This document shows, piece after piece, positions 36,501 through 45,206 of a DNA stretch of 64,000 bases; position 1 is the first letter of the stretch, and each line of letters starts with the position of its first letter. The stretch covers positions 137,024 through 201,023 of the forward strand of contig JABSOX010000011.1 in NCBI GenBank assembly GCA_013215655.1, in the 5' to 3' direction. The position numbers and the translations under genes were made by a program. The stretch comes from Colwellia sp. GTDB lineage: Bacteria; Pseudomonadota; Gammaproteobacteria; Enterobacterales; Alteromonadaceae. The notes beneath the pieces were generated by a model that saw nothing but the letters and a program-made list of their open reading frames with translations, did not search any database and had not been told where the DNA came from.

Positions 36501-36978
36501 TCGTAAAGGTGACAAAGATATTAGCTTTTTGACCAAGAGCTATGATTTGGTTAATTGGTCGATACCTATGACTGTATTTGGCAATGAATTCACCACTAAA
36601 GTACAGGATTTTATTAAACTTGAAGGTAAAGGTTATGCAGCAGCAGTACTTTCTTATCAAGATTATAATACTTCGATATTAATTTCAGATGATGCCGTTG
36701 AATGGCAGTCAATTCAAGCTATTCCATTGGTAGTGGCTGCTGATTTAATTTACCAAAATGGCATATTAAGATTATTCCACCAATCCGGCTTATTTATCTT
36801 TGAATCTAGTAGTAGTGATCTACTTAACTTTTCAACACCAAACAAGGTTGTTGAAAAATCATATATTGGCTTCGACACGTTACCAATTAATAACGGTAAC
36901 TTTGGTGTACTTTACAATCTCCTATTAAATTATCAACATGATATATTTTATGAAGATTTGAATATTTCGACACCTTAA
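33571..36978 (+). CDS. Large lipoprotein with thrombospondin type 3 repeats and C-terminal propeller-like domain
   Basis: 1135 residues. Lipobox LLSACGGG with the lipidated Cys near 23, then a Gly-rich spacer. Residues 50-320 hold a carboxypeptidase-regulatory/surface-type domain (GGGVKGPLVNAKVSLYAYD). Residues 329-713 are eleven 35-residue repeats rich in D.D.DG.G..D.DDDNDG, calcium-binding thrombospondin type 3 units. Residues 720-835 look like a beta-sandwich, and 840-1135 carry BNR-like turns (SKSTNNGISWSRIG analogue, STDAINWTRQDL) suggesting a sialidase-type propeller without a clear catalytic set. Probably a long calcium-stiffened surface or outer-membrane protein for adhesion or glycan binding. 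Single gene; a hairpin follows. Confidence 0.8.
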   Translation: MSITSLLKRFSLAFFIISLLSACGGGGGADKSLPPQPIIPKTYTLTGGGVKGPLVNAKVSLYAYDQNSENGYGALVAQGITNEQARITGIEITGELASHYILAIEATSETIDLSTQTTPIIKNLRTIITAAEISSGRSFYASPLSSLTLEVVLQKALTDQSIDQAIDEAQSLIKSLFGLGVNQDTNLFNSPSLLVEDATTFEQQAEIFQLRKAIEVFSTLTYQLHSQINVVDLSIDDLIKNFAIDALDGSFDGKNNVEKQLPYTNNDLTLFQQPINNLIIENSNGVHISELNSVLIQEAKLLVDNDLDTEQFKIDRQLNNHDRLILVEDIDNDGINNDIDNDDDNDNTEDSLDAFPLDINEWLDTDLDGIGNNQDLDDDNDGIADLIDLFPLDPNESKDFDGDNIGDNADTDDDNDGFLDINDVFPFDPTESVDTDNDGLGNNIDTDDDNDQVLDQFDAFPLDASESQDSDNDGVGNNRDLDDDNDGTIDTLDHFPFDPTESMDTDQDGIGNNADTDDDNDGVADGLDIFPLDSTEHADSDADGLGNNADPDDDNDGVNDNEDTFPFDPTESGDNDNDGIGNNEDNDDDNDGVLDNDDALPFDSTESVDTDLDGIGDNADTDDDNDTILDEDDAFPLDPNEWLDTDLDGIGNNADSDDDNDGVYDNDDELPLDPTDSVDFDKDGIGDTADNDDDNDGISDYNDHIHVSPLATSSISQKESLTFRVRGFYPENSPLNADDKWHVQYYIYDANLDGKQVPFYTENGYYNATFNHAKMEWQVNFPAPDYSGEFEIEFTLYCSSGSKTCGDHDNVYVQWEQKIPFTISCVTTPCGYQPKVEPGINISASKEMNQLTASVVRDNGDIIATYIEQAENNWQNYVVKSTNNGISWSRIGKLPEYVLDGQMLEISTSKELLFIGKCTNKNICTYKSTDAINWTRQDLFDTSNFGHCSSNSCDTNYMSISSIAEDDDGSIIVIFNNRKGDKDISFLTKSYDLVNWSIPMTVFGNEFTTKVQDFIKLEGKGYAAAVLSYQDYNTSILISDDAVEWQSIQAIPLVVAADLIYQNGILRLFHQSGLFIFESSSSDLLNFSTPNKVVEKSYIGFDTLPINNGNFGVLYNLLLNYQHDIFYEDLNISTP
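34555..35685 (+). repeat. Eleven tandem 105-bp units encoding TSP3 repeats
   Basis: Each unit encodes 35 residues of the form DxDxDGIGNNxDxDDDNDG, xxD, FPLDPTESx, ten complete and one partial at the 3' end. Units differ at the nucleotide level (many synonymous changes), so they are old and maintained by selection, not recent slippage. Confidence 0.9.
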
Positions 36979-36983
36979 CTTAC

Positions 36984-37013
36984 TGCGGCATAATGTTTTT
37001 TCTTTATGCCGCA
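36984..37013 (+). terminator. Strong hairpin after the TSP3 lipoprotein gene
   Basis: TGCGGCATAA (36984-36993) and TTATGCCGCA (37004-37013) form a perfect 10-bp stem five bases after the stop. The loop is T-rich but no U-run follows, so intrinsic termination is uncertain. Confidence 0.55.
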
Positions 37014-37129
37014 CCATTCGATTAAATGATTAACCGCTAGTAATTATCTAACTTCTATGAATTAATAAGATCCCACATTTTGTGGCACTGATCGTTTCTT
37101 CATTTACTAAGTAATAATGGGTTAATCAT

Positions 37130-38365
37130 TTGCCGATAACATCAATTAATTTTGGTTGGCGCTGGCCAGCAGCAATTTTGTTTTTTGCTTTTTCCTTAAC
37201 CGGCTTATTAATGGGCGTATCTCTTTCTGAACGTCCTAATATTGAAACGGCAGATACATTAACTAAAGCTTATTACAGCTTAGGTTTATTTGTGATGGGT
37301 GGTTTAGACTTAGGTACTCCTCAAAATGGTCCTTTTATGGGCCGTTTATTATTATGGATTGCCTACTTTGGTGCACCAATTCTTGCGGCATCAACCTTGA
37401 TAGAGGCACTTGTGAATGTATTGTCTCCTCATCGATGGCGTTTACACAAAATAAAAAATCACATTGTTATTGTTGGCTCTGGCGAACTCACCATTACTTT
37501 TTTAAAAGCCTTAAGAGTTAAGTCACCCAAAATCCCCGTTATTGTCATTGATAACCAAGTCAGCAAATTAAGAGAACACGAATTACGCGCACAATTTGCG
37601 GTAAAGGTTGTCGTAGGTGATGTTACTCACAGTTACTTTATTAACCGACTAAATCTTGATAAAGCAAATAAAATCCTAATGTTAGGTGAGGATAACTTTC
37701 AAAGTTATGAAGCAGCAAATAAAATATTAAAGAGATTTCCTAGCCTTAAAAACAATATTATTATTCACTGTAACAGTATTCGTTTTATGCGTTCAATGAG
37801 CGGTTCACGTGTGGCCAAAGATTGTATTAACTTCAATTCATATCAACTGGCAGCTAAAGGGCTAACTAAACAATATTTAATTAATCACTTTCTCAAAACC
37901 AAACCAAAAGATGTAGTAGTACTTGCTGGTTTTGGCTTATTTGGGCAAACTATTTTAGAAGAGCTATCACTCTTTGCCACTAAAGAAATAGATACTATTG
38001 CCATTATAGATAAAGACGCACAACGCAGAGTTTTAGTGGTTGATGAACAACTAAAACTCACTAAGTTTTGTAACCGTGAAGTACTAGAAGGTGATATTTC
38101 TCATCCACGCATATGGGATGATTTATCGAAAAAAATCGATTTAAACCATTCTGAACCGATCATTATTTTAGGCACAGGCTCTGCAGAAGAAAATTTACGG
38201 GCATCTATCTGGTTAAAAGAAAAATACCCTAACGCCTTAATTATTTCACGCAGCCATCAGCCATCAAAATTTGCTCAAGAAGTTGGACAACAACATGGTA
38301 TTTATAACGTCAGTATTACGCAGCTAGTCAAAGAGAACTTTCCACAAGAATGGTTATCTCTGTAG
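37130..38365 (+). CDS. Two-helix potassium-channel-like protein with two RCK/TrkA-N domains
   Basis: 411 residues from TTG at 37130 (an in-frame stop lies at 37115-37117 and no ATG is available). Two membrane helices (AAILFFAFSLTGLLMGV and RLLLWIAYFGAPILAAS) flank a re-entrant stretch YYSLGLFVMGGLDLGTP, where a selectivity filter would lie, though it is not the usual TVGYG. Two NAD-binding domains follow: HIVIVGSGELTITFLKAL (about 108) with acidic VIDN, and VVLAGFGLFGQTILEEL (about 265) with IIDKD. Probably a nucleotide-gated ion channel; selectivity is unclear. Single gene upstream of a GAF-GGDEF gene, 101 bp apart. Confidence 0.65.
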   Translation: MPITSINFGWRWPAAILFFAFSLTGLLMGVSLSERPNIETADTLTKAYYSLGLFVMGGLDLGTPQNGPFMGRLLLWIAYFGAPILAASTLIEALVNVLSPHRWRLHKIKNHIVIVGSGELTITFLKALRVKSPKIPVIVIDNQVSKLREHELRAQFAVKVVVGDVTHSYFINRLNLDKANKILMLGEDNFQSYEAANKILKRFPSLKNNIIIHCNSIRFMRSMSGSRVAKDCINFNSYQLAAKGLTKQYLINHFLKTKPKDVVVLAGFGLFGQTILEELSLFATKEIDTIAIIDKDAQRRVLVVDEQLKLTKFCNREVLEGDISHPRIWDDLSKKIDLNHSEPIIILGTGSAEENLRASIWLKEKYPNALIISRSHQPSKFAQEVGQQHGIYNVSITQLVKENFPQEWLSL

Positions 38366-38466
38366 GTTACTATTTCTCCCCCCTCCTTATTAAGCTTAAA
38401 TTCAGTCAATTTAAATAATTCAAGACTATACTTATTAGTACTTAAAAATTTCTATTGGCTTTTTTG

Positions 38467-39420
38467 ATGACATCACCTTTAGATCTCACCCAACGTAAAA
38501 ATATTTATCGTTCATTTCAACTCGTTGATGCAAGCCCTGACGAACGTTTTGATCGACTATCAGCCTTAGCAAAGAGTATCTTTAATGTTGCTGTTGCTGC
38601 GGTCACATTTGTTGACGAAGAAATATCTACATTTAAGTCCGTACATGGTACAGATCTCAAAATGCTGCCAAACAATGAATCCTTGTGCGCACATGCAATC
38701 GCTTCAGGAGAAGATTCGTTTGTCATTAAGGATTTATTGGCTAATACGCAATTTAAAAGTATGTTTCTCGCACAAGAACCCAATAACATTCGTTTTTATG
38801 CGGGTGTGCCCTTTCAAGATATTTACGGTAATAAATTAGGTACCTTATGTATTTTAGATTCAACTCCAAGGGAGTTTTCTTATCAAGAACTCACCGACTT
38901 AAAGAACTTATCTTATATAGTTGGGGAAATGCTTAAAGCAACTCAAACAGCGATGAACGATCCCTTAACAGGGTTATTAAATCGACGCGGTTTTACTAAT
39001 TTATCAGAAAGAGAGCTAGAACTCAGCTCAAGAACAAAATGCCCGATGACGATAGTAGTAATTGACCTCAACGCATTTAAGCCTATTAACGACACCTATG
39101 GTCATAAAGTGGGTGATGATTTATTACAGTATTTTGCTATTGAGCTAACGAAAGCGACACGAAAATCAGATCTTATCTGTCGAATGGGAGGTGACGAGTT
39201 TGTTATTTTGTTACCCAATACCAACGATAAGAATATTAAATTTCTCTCTCGATTGAATAAAAGACTCGGCGAAGGAGTAACGATTGATGGTCACGATTTC
39301 TACCTTGAATTTAGTGCCGGCACAGTTTTTATTTCAGGTTTTGAAAAAACCTTAGAGCTTAGTGATTTACTTGTATCGGCTGACAAAGCGATGTATTTGG
39401 AGAAAAAACTCTTAGAGTAA
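38467..39420 (+). CDS. GAF-domain diguanylate cyclase
   Basis: 317 residues from ATG at 38467; the longer frame from TTG 38455 adds four residues. GAF domain 10-150 (FDRLSALAKSIFNVAVAAVTFVDEE, FYAGVPFQDIYGNKLGTLCILD). GGDEF domain from 160: DPLTGLLNRRGF, VIDLNAFKPINDTYGHKVGDDLL, and active site GGDEF in CRMGGDEFVILL, with an RxxD inhibitory site (RKSD) upstream. It should synthesise cyclic di-GMP in response to a small ligand or redox state sensed by GAF. No membrane helix. Partner genes unknown. Confidence 0.9.
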   Translation: MTSPLDLTQRKNIYRSFQLVDASPDERFDRLSALAKSIFNVAVAAVTFVDEEISTFKSVHGTDLKMLPNNESLCAHAIASGEDSFVIKDLLANTQFKSMFLAQEPNNIRFYAGVPFQDIYGNKLGTLCILDSTPREFSYQELTDLKNLSYIVGEMLKATQTAMNDPLTGLLNRRGFTNLSERELELSSRTKCPMTIVVIDLNAFKPINDTYGHKVGDDLLQYFAIELTKATRKSDLICRMGGDEFVILLPNTNDKNIKFLSRLNKRLGEGVTIDGHDFYLEFSAGTVFISGFEKTLELSDLLVSADKAMYLEKKLLE

Positions 39421-39594
39421 AGTTAATATTTTCAGGTACCTTTAAATATTGGAGTTACATTTATTAATACGAATTTTTAAATAAAAGTTCGTGACTTGGA
39501 TGAAATTTATTATAAAAAATCACTTACCAATGCACTGCTTTATGAATAAGTATTGCTGATAAAGCCTTCAGAACATATTCTTCTCCTTGATTTA

Positions 39595-39630
39595 TCTGCC
39601 GTAGATAAGTAGTGACTTACCTACGGCAGA
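39595..39630. terminator. Long perfect hairpin between convergent genes
   Basis: TCTGCCGTAG (39595-39604) and CTACGGCAGA (39621-39630) are exact complements, with an inner TAAGT-AGTG-ACTTA continuation. It lies 29 bp past the hydrolase stop on the minus strand and 175 bp past the GAF-GGDEF stop, so it may end both transcripts. Confidence 0.65.
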
Positions 39631-39658
39631 CAAATAAATATGTACTACGTATTTAAGA

Positions 39659-41458
39659 TTACCAAGGCGAAGTTACTCCAAACAAATAATTGAACACCGC
39701 TTTTACATATTCACTTTCAATGGTTACATCAACAGGGAAAGTACCTATCGCACATTGACTATCAACATTTCCCATTGGATTATCCATAAAATTTTCGAGA
39801 ATATTAGCAATACAATTAGCATCGTTAATATTGTTCTGGAGGATCACGCCATGATGAAAACTAGGAAATATTACCAAACTCTTTTGTGCGCCCGCATAAT
39901 CATCAAAAACTTGTTTAGCCATAACATCTGTACTTTGTGGATCCAAGCCACCATTGAGTATTAACAAAGGAATAGAAGTAGCAGGTAATGTAGCGTTTAA
40001 AGGCATAGCATCTAGCGGCCAAATATCTGCAATGTCATAAAAGGGAGTTTCACCCGTAGTAAATTGCAGCGTACCCTTATAGTCAGCCAATGCTTGTTTG
40101 CTCATCAAAGGGCGATGCATGTTGGTACTAAGCACGTTAGCTAGCACTAAATCATTGCTATCATCTTCTGTTAAGGATTGTGCCTCCACAAGTAACTGGT
40201 ATGCATGAGCAAATGCATTTTGATCTTGACCATTACAACGGTGCATCATTTTAATAATACCCGGCACGATATCTTTGTAACTAGTTAAGGCCGTATCAAG
40301 TAAGGATTTTGCAAGGTTAACCGTAAAGACATTAGCCTCATCTCCACCAATAAAGCATTGCTCTAAAGAGATTTTTTCCAAAGCGCTGGTTAAAAACGAT
40401 AATGGATCTCCACCTAGTTGTTGGCGACAAAATTCGTTATCGTTACACCGTTCAAGGACCCTCAGCCCAATCACATCATAATTAGTTGCCATTTCTAAAG
40501 CTTGAAAATCTAAAGGAGCGACACTATCGAGGATCAAGCCATCTATTTGAGCATTACCTAATTCTTCTTGTTGTTGAAGATATTTTTGTGCCAAAAATGT
40601 TCCATAAGAAGCTCCATAAACAATGTCTTTTTCTGAGTCTTCTTTATTTTTATCAATTAAATCAGCCAAATCATAAGCCGCATTTTCAGTATTAAACGCC
40701 GCTAATTGACCATCATATTCAGACATGAGTTCATTAAAACATTCCGTTGTTGGCAAATCATTACCATCACTACATTTTAATTTAGATGGGCCTTCAACAC
40801 CGCGGTGAATTGGGATGTAAATATCCCACTCGTTAGTATTAAAGACTTGCTGGTTATTTGCTTTGAGCATCCATGCAGAATTACCTCCGGGGCCACCATC
40901 GAGCATCCATAACTTTCCTTTCGATGGCTGTTGTAGCGCTAAGTAGCGAATAACAAGATTATCAATTGAACGGCCTTCAGGGTTTTGCCAATCTAGTGGT
41001 ACTTTCTGAAAGTGACATTCGGCGCCAGTGCGCATACCTTCAATATCAGCAAGAGAGCAATCCAGCCAATCTAATAAAGCACTATGGGTAACATTAATTT
41101 CGATGCTCTTACTTGTCGATAAGTTACCAATGTCTGTAACCGTTAATTCAAAACTATATTTCCCCGCAACATTTGGAAAATCAACAGCAGTAATTAAAGC
41201 ATTACTATCGACAATATCTACTGTCGCAGGTCCATCAGTCTGTTGCCACGAGATACTATTAATATCATTGTTAACATCGGTTGCGGTTGCACTTAACGTA
41301 AAATTAGCAAAACGTTTAATCGTTGTTTCTGTAGTAATGTTAACATTCGGAGCGGTTGCTACAACAACAGGTTTATCTGAGCCGGAAGAGCCGCCACCAC
41401 ATGCGGAAAGTAAAATGGCAGAGAGTACAGGGCTTAAAAATAGTGAGCTTTTTTTCAT
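39659..41458 (-). CDS. TAP-type alpha/beta hydrolase lipoprotein with Ig-like domain
   Basis: 599 residues. Lipobox LLSACGGGSSG. Residues 35-125 form a PKD/Ig-like domain (NVNITTETTIKRFANFTLSATATD, KYSFELTVTDIGN). The alpha/beta hydrolase domain follows: oxyanion stretch LDGGPGGNSAW, nucleophile elbow YGASYGTFLAQ (Ser), LNGGLDPQST (Asp) and a late His (FPSFHHGVI). A tripeptidyl-aminopeptidase-like C-terminal domain with paired cysteines is present. Likely cleaves N-terminal peptides at the cell surface. The adjacent membrane-embedded AraC regulator (41569) is in tandem on the same strand, 110 bp upstream, and may control it. Confidence 0.85.
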   Translation of the reverse strand: MKKSSLFLSPVLSAILLSACGGGSSGSDKPVVVATAPNVNITTETTIKRFANFTLSATATDVNNDINSISWQQTDGPATVDIVDSNALITAVDFPNVAGKYSFELTVTDIGNLSTSKSIEINVTHSALLDWLDCSLADIEGMRTGAECHFQKVPLDWQNPEGRSIDNLVIRYLALQQPSKGKLWMLDGGPGGNSAWMLKANNQQVFNTNEWDIYIPIHRGVEGPSKLKCSDGNDLPTTECFNELMSEYDGQLAAFNTENAAYDLADLIDKNKEDSEKDIVYGASYGTFLAQKYLQQQEELGNAQIDGLILDSVAPLDFQALEMATNYDVIGLRVLERCNDNEFCRQQLGGDPLSFLTSALEKISLEQCFIGGDEANVFTVNLAKSLLDTALTSYKDIVPGIIKMMHRCNGQDQNAFAHAYQLLVEAQSLTEDDSNDLVLANVLSTNMHRPLMSKQALADYKGTLQFTTGETPFYDIADIWPLDAMPLNATLPATSIPLLILNGGLDPQSTDVMAKQVFDDYAGAQKSLVIFPSFHHGVILQNNINDANCIANILENFMDNPMGNVDSQCAIGTFPVDVTIESEYVKAVFNYLFGVTSPW

Positions 41459-41568
41459 GAACTACAAATCTCATTGAGTGATAATTGTAGTTATTTTATG
41501 TTGATATATGGATGTAAACGACTCTGCTTACAAGGGCACACGTATATTACATATATAATTTCAATGTC

Positions 41569-42687
41569 TTACAATGCAATTTCTTTTTTATATTGAGATG
41601 GCGTAATCGTAGTTATTTTTTTAAAGGTTTTGTTAAAGGAGCTTTTAGAGTTAAAGCCCGCATCCATCGCCACGGTTAAAATGCTTTTTTCTGGCGCTTG
41701 TTTTAATAACTGTTGAGCATACTCAATGCGATAACTCGCAATGAGCTCATAAAAATTAACTTGTCGATATTGATTAATGGCCTGTGACAAGTATTGCGGT
41801 GGTGAACTAATAATTTTTGCCAATTTTTCAATATTTAAATTACTATCTAAAAATAATTTATCTGTATGCATCGCGTTGTCGACTGAGTCTAAAATATTTT
41901 GTGCAAGATCTTTTGACAAGGCTGATTTTTCATATTTTTCAACTTCACGGCATAAATTAACTACGGGTTGCTCAACCGGTTTTTTACAATATAAAGCCGT
42001 CACAATAGCTAAACTAAAAAGTACCAGAATATCCAGCCCACTAGTAACGGTAGAAATTATTGTTGGCCAAGGAAAATCAATCACACCTGAGATCATATTG
42101 TATAACAATGAAATCCAAAGCAGTGTCATTGAGAACCAAACACCTTTTAACCAAAGATAAGTATCCTCACTGTAACCTACAGTATATAAAGCACCACGAT
42201 AGAACTGCAAATTCATTCTGATAAAATGCATGCCACTGGTTACTACAAACAAAAAAACAAAAGCATTAACACTAATAAAGAGTAACCAAGGTAATTCGCT
42301 TGGAGAACGTTGTGCTACCGATGTAGGTACGATCAAATAAGGTACTAATAATATAATTCCAGTTAACCACAACATGATCGTTTTTGAGTCAAACAGGGGG
42401 CTTTTTTGCATCAATAAAGTTGATTGGGTAAATCGCGTCATTAATGGGCCAATCAATAAAATGCTTGGCAAAAGCAGAATATAAAACTTATAACCGAATT
42501 CAAAACCTAAAATAACAAAAGAAAAGGCTACTAACTTAAAGCTCAAAAAAAGTAGCAGAAAGAAGCTAATTTTATTTGTAGAGGGCAACCATTTTAAGCC
42601 AATATTGACTAAAACAATCAACATCATCAGAATGATCGTGGCAGAGAAATCTAAAACAATTTCGAAAAATTGTAGCCAGTTTTGCAT
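41569..42687 (-). CDS. Membrane-embedded AraC-family regulator (7TM-AraC)
   Basis: 372 residues. The first 235 carry seven hydrophobic helices (for example VLDFSATIILMMLIVLVNIGL, FLLLFLSFKLVAFSFVILG, LLLPSILLIGPLM, IMLWLTGIILLVPYLI). The cytoplasmic C-terminus has the two AraC helix-turn-helix motifs: LNIEKLAKIISSPPQYLSQAINQY and ILTVAMDAGFNSKSSFNKTFKK then TPSQYKKE. Such proteins sense a membrane or periplasmic signal and bind DNA directly. Its own downstream neighbour on the strand is the TAP-type hydrolase, the likely target. Confidence 0.88.
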   Translation of the reverse strand: MQNWLQFFEIVLDFSATIILMMLIVLVNIGLKWLPSTNKISFFLLLFLSFKLVAFSFVILGFEFGYKFYILLLPSILLIGPLMTRFTQSTLLMQKSPLFDSKTIMLWLTGIILLVPYLIVPTSVAQRSPSELPWLLFISVNAFVFLFVVTSGMHFIRMNLQFYRGALYTVGYSEDTYLWLKGVWFSMTLLWISLLYNMISGVIDFPWPTIISTVTSGLDILVLFSLAIVTALYCKKPVEQPVVNLCREVEKYEKSALSKDLAQNILDSVDNAMHTDKLFLDSNLNIEKLAKIISSPPQYLSQAINQYRQVNFYELIASYRIEYAQQLLKQAPEKSILTVAMDAGFNSKSSFNKTFKKITTITPSQYKKEIAL

Positions 42688-42794
42688 TAAACCTTCACAC
42701 CTTTAGTAACTGATTAATATCTATCTTCTTCATAGTTTAAAGAAAATACTTTGCGATTACAGCATTTCAATAATTTATGCTTGATAAAAAAGGC

Positions 42795-42826
42795 AAAAAA
42801 AAACGTTTACCTGAATCAGGTAAACG
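42795..42826 (-). terminator. Perfect 11-bp-arm terminator on the minus strand, without an assigned gene
   Basis: CGTTTACCTGA and TCAGGTAAACG (42804-42826) frame a single A. Read on the minus strand the hairpin is followed by nine T (from the nine A at 42795-42803). It lies upstream of the AraC start, so it must end a transcript coming from further right; the only candidate there is the small frame at 43059-43166. Confidence 0.8.
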
Positions 42827-42887
42827 CATAATAAAAACATGAAACACTAAGGGAAATAACTGTCTCTTGCTTAGTAAGAGCACCCTT

Positions 42888-43002
42888 TTAATGTAAAGTT
42901 CAAATTTTTATAATTTATTTACATTAACATGAAATTATTGATCTTATCGTATTCTCCTAATCAATGTTTTTATTGGTAAATTGATTAGTTTTATCAATAA
43001 AA
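42888..43002. promoter_or_regulatory. Two perfect inverted repeats in a gene-poor gap
   Basis: TTAATGTAAA (42888-42897) mirrors TTTACATTAA (42918-42927); TTTTATTG (42968-42975) mirrors CAATAAAA (42995-43002). They may be operators or folded RNA elements. The 42688-43376 gap otherwise holds only the terminator and the small frame. Confidence 0.35.
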
Positions 43003-43058
43003 GTATTCAATGATTTCATTTCAATTTACGATAATTCTGACATTTTTTACTATTAATA

Positions 43059-43166
43059 CTATGACTGTGGACTTGAGCTCGCAGTCCTTTCTTTACTTAC
43101 CATTTTTTTATTCACATTTACCACGACCACTAAACGATTACCTTTGTTAAATAGTTTGCCTATCAT
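43059..43166 (-). CDS. Candidate small protein (35 aa)
   Basis: ATG at 43166 is preceded on the minus strand by AAAGGTAAACGT, a ribosome site with seven-base spacing after AAGG. The product MIGKLFNKGNRLVVVVNVNK... is basic with a Val-rich strand and ends SSPQS. A longer frame to 43256 contains other starts. A strong minus-strand terminator lies 230 bp downstream, which supports a transcript. No family recognised. Confidence 0.3.
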   Translation of the reverse strand: MIGKLFNKGNRLVVVVNVNKKMVSKERTASSSPQS

Positions 43167-43376
43167 ACGTTTACCTTTAAAATATATCGTTTCTAATTCC
43201 AACTGAATCATGCAGTTTGAAGTAGCATAGGTATATATAAGAAAAATTAAGCACATTAGAACAAGAATAAATATTAGAGAACAACTGATTTTAAACTGTA
43301 AGTTACTGTTTCAACACCTTGAATTCGTGGTTTTTGTAACCATTTCATTGCTAGTCCCCATCATTTCGAGTGAATT

Positions 43377-45206
43377 GTGAGTAACGAAAATCCAACGATA
43401 GATCAGCCAATAAAAAGCAGTTCTCAAAACAATTCCGACAAGAAAGAAAAAACTAAAGCTTTTGCTAGCTTATTACCCATCTTTGCATTTATTAAACCCT
43501 ATAAAATGATGTTGGCATTGGCATTAATAGCGCTACTGTTAACTTCAGGGGTTAGTTTGTCTTTAGGGCAAGGAGTGAAATTTGTTATTGATAGTGGCTT
43601 TATTGCCGGCTCGGCTGAGCAACTACAGACAGCAATATTAGTATTAATTGGCCTAATTTGTTTATTGGCCGTAGGCACTTTCAGCCGCTTCTATTTAATG
43701 TCTTGGCTTGGCGAGCGGATCAGCGCTGATATTCGCAAAGCGGTATTTAATCGCATTGTTACTTTGCATCCCAGCTATTTTGAAGAAAACAGAAGTGGCG
43801 AATTAATGTCACGTTTAACCACTGATACTGCGCTATTACAATCAATTATCGGCTCTTCATTTTCTATGGCTTTACGTAGTTTCTTAATGTTGATTGGCGG
43901 CATAATGATGTTATTGATCACCAATTTAAAACTTACCATGATTGTCATTGTTTGTGTGCCGCTGATTTTATTACCAATGATGATCTATGGCAAAAAAGTA
44001 AGAAAGCTCGCTGCTAGCTCCCAAGATGCTATTGCTGATATTGGCACCTATGCCGGCGAAATAATTCAAAACATTAAAGTAGTGCAAAGTTATACCCACG
44101 AAGCTCGCGAACAACAAGCTTTTGCTAGCGAAGTTGAAAAAGCATTTGTTGTGGCTAAGCGTCGCGTAAAACAGCGTTCATTTTTAATCGCCATTGTGAT
44201 ATTCCTAACCTTTGGTGCGATCAGTGGCATGTTATGGGTTGGTGGCATGGACGTATTACAAGGTAAAATGACCGGTGGTGAATTAGGCGCATTTGTCTTT
44301 TATGCCATTATGGTAGCGATGTCTGTAGCAACAGTTGCCGAAGTTTATGGTGAATTACAACGGGCAGCAGGCTCAGCCACACGTTTATTAGAGCTATTAA
44401 AAATTGAAAGTGAAATAACCGAACTTGCTATACCTGAGAATATTGCTGAACAAAAACCTGCAGTTATCGAATTTAAAGAGGTTAACTTTTGTTATCCATC
44501 AAGACCTGATCGCGCCGCATTAAAAAACATTAATTTAACCATCCCGACCGGTAAAATCATTGCTTTGGTTGGTCCTTCTGGTGCAGGAAAAACTACGTTA
44601 TTTGAACTATTACAACGCTTTTATGATCCACAACATGGCTCAATTGCATTTAATGAAACGAATATTACCCAACTTAAACTCACTGATTTACGTGATGAAA
44701 TGGGCATGGTGCCACAGCATCCGATACTATTTAGCTCAGACGTACGGCACAACATTCGTTATGGTAATCCAAACGCCACCGACCAAGAGGTGATACATGC
44801 AGCCAAACGTGCCCATGCCGATGAATTTATCAATCAGTTACCTGAAGGTTATGGAAGTTTTCTAGGTGAACAAGGTGTACGCCTTTCTGGCGGACAAAAA
44901 CAACGTATTGCTTTAGCAAGAGCAATCTTAAAAGACCCAAGTGTATTATTACTAGATGAAGCAACTAGCGCTTTGGATGCACAAAGTGAACATCACGTAC
45001 AAGCCGCATTAAATGAGTTAATGGCAGATCGTACCACGTTGATTATTGCTCATCGTTTATCAACGGTTATTCATGCCGACATTATCGTGGTAATGGATCA
45101 AGGTGAAATAGTTGCCACAGGGGACCACAAATCACTAATGAAAAGTTCGCCCTTGTACCAACGACTTTGTGAATTACAGTTTGATAAGGTTAACGAACAA
45201 AAATAA
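43377..45206 (+). CDS. ABC exporter half-transporter (MsbA/BmrA-like)
   Basis: 609 residues from GTG at 43377. Six-helix transmembrane domain (40-320, starting MMLALALIALLLTSGVSL) with coupling-helix sequence QDAIADIGTYAGEIIQNIKVVQSYTHE. ATPase domain from about 360: A-loop FCYPSRPD, Walker A GPSGAGKTTLF, signature LSGGQKQRIALARAIL, Walker B VLLLDEATSALD, H-loop IAHRLST. Acts as a homodimer exporting lipids or hydrophobic compounds; a catalytic Glu follows Walker B, so both sites should hydrolyse ATP. Single gene with a downstream hairpin. Confidence 0.93.
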   Translation: MSNENPTIDQPIKSSSQNNSDKKEKTKAFASLLPIFAFIKPYKMMLALALIALLLTSGVSLSLGQGVKFVIDSGFIAGSAEQLQTAILVLIGLICLLAVGTFSRFYLMSWLGERISADIRKAVFNRIVTLHPSYFEENRSGELMSRLTTDTALLQSIIGSSFSMALRSFLMLIGGIMMLLITNLKLTMIVIVCVPLILLPMMIYGKKVRKLAASSQDAIADIGTYAGEIIQNIKVVQSYTHEAREQQAFASEVEKAFVVAKRRVKQRSFLIAIVIFLTFGAISGMLWVGGMDVLQGKMTGGELGAFVFYAIMVAMSVATVAEVYGELQRAAGSATRLLELLKIESEITELAIPENIAEQKPAVIEFKEVNFCYPSRPDRAALKNINLTIPTGKIIALVGPSGAGKTTLFELLQRFYDPQHGSIAFNETNITQLKLTDLRDEMGMVPQHPILFSSDVRHNIRYGNPNATDQEVIHAAKRAHADEFINQLPEGYGSFLGEQGVRLSGGQKQRIALARAILKDPSVLLLDEATSALDAQSEHHVQAALNELMADRTTLIIAHRLSTVIHADIIVVMDQGEIVATGDHKSLMKSSPLYQRLCELQFDKVNEQK

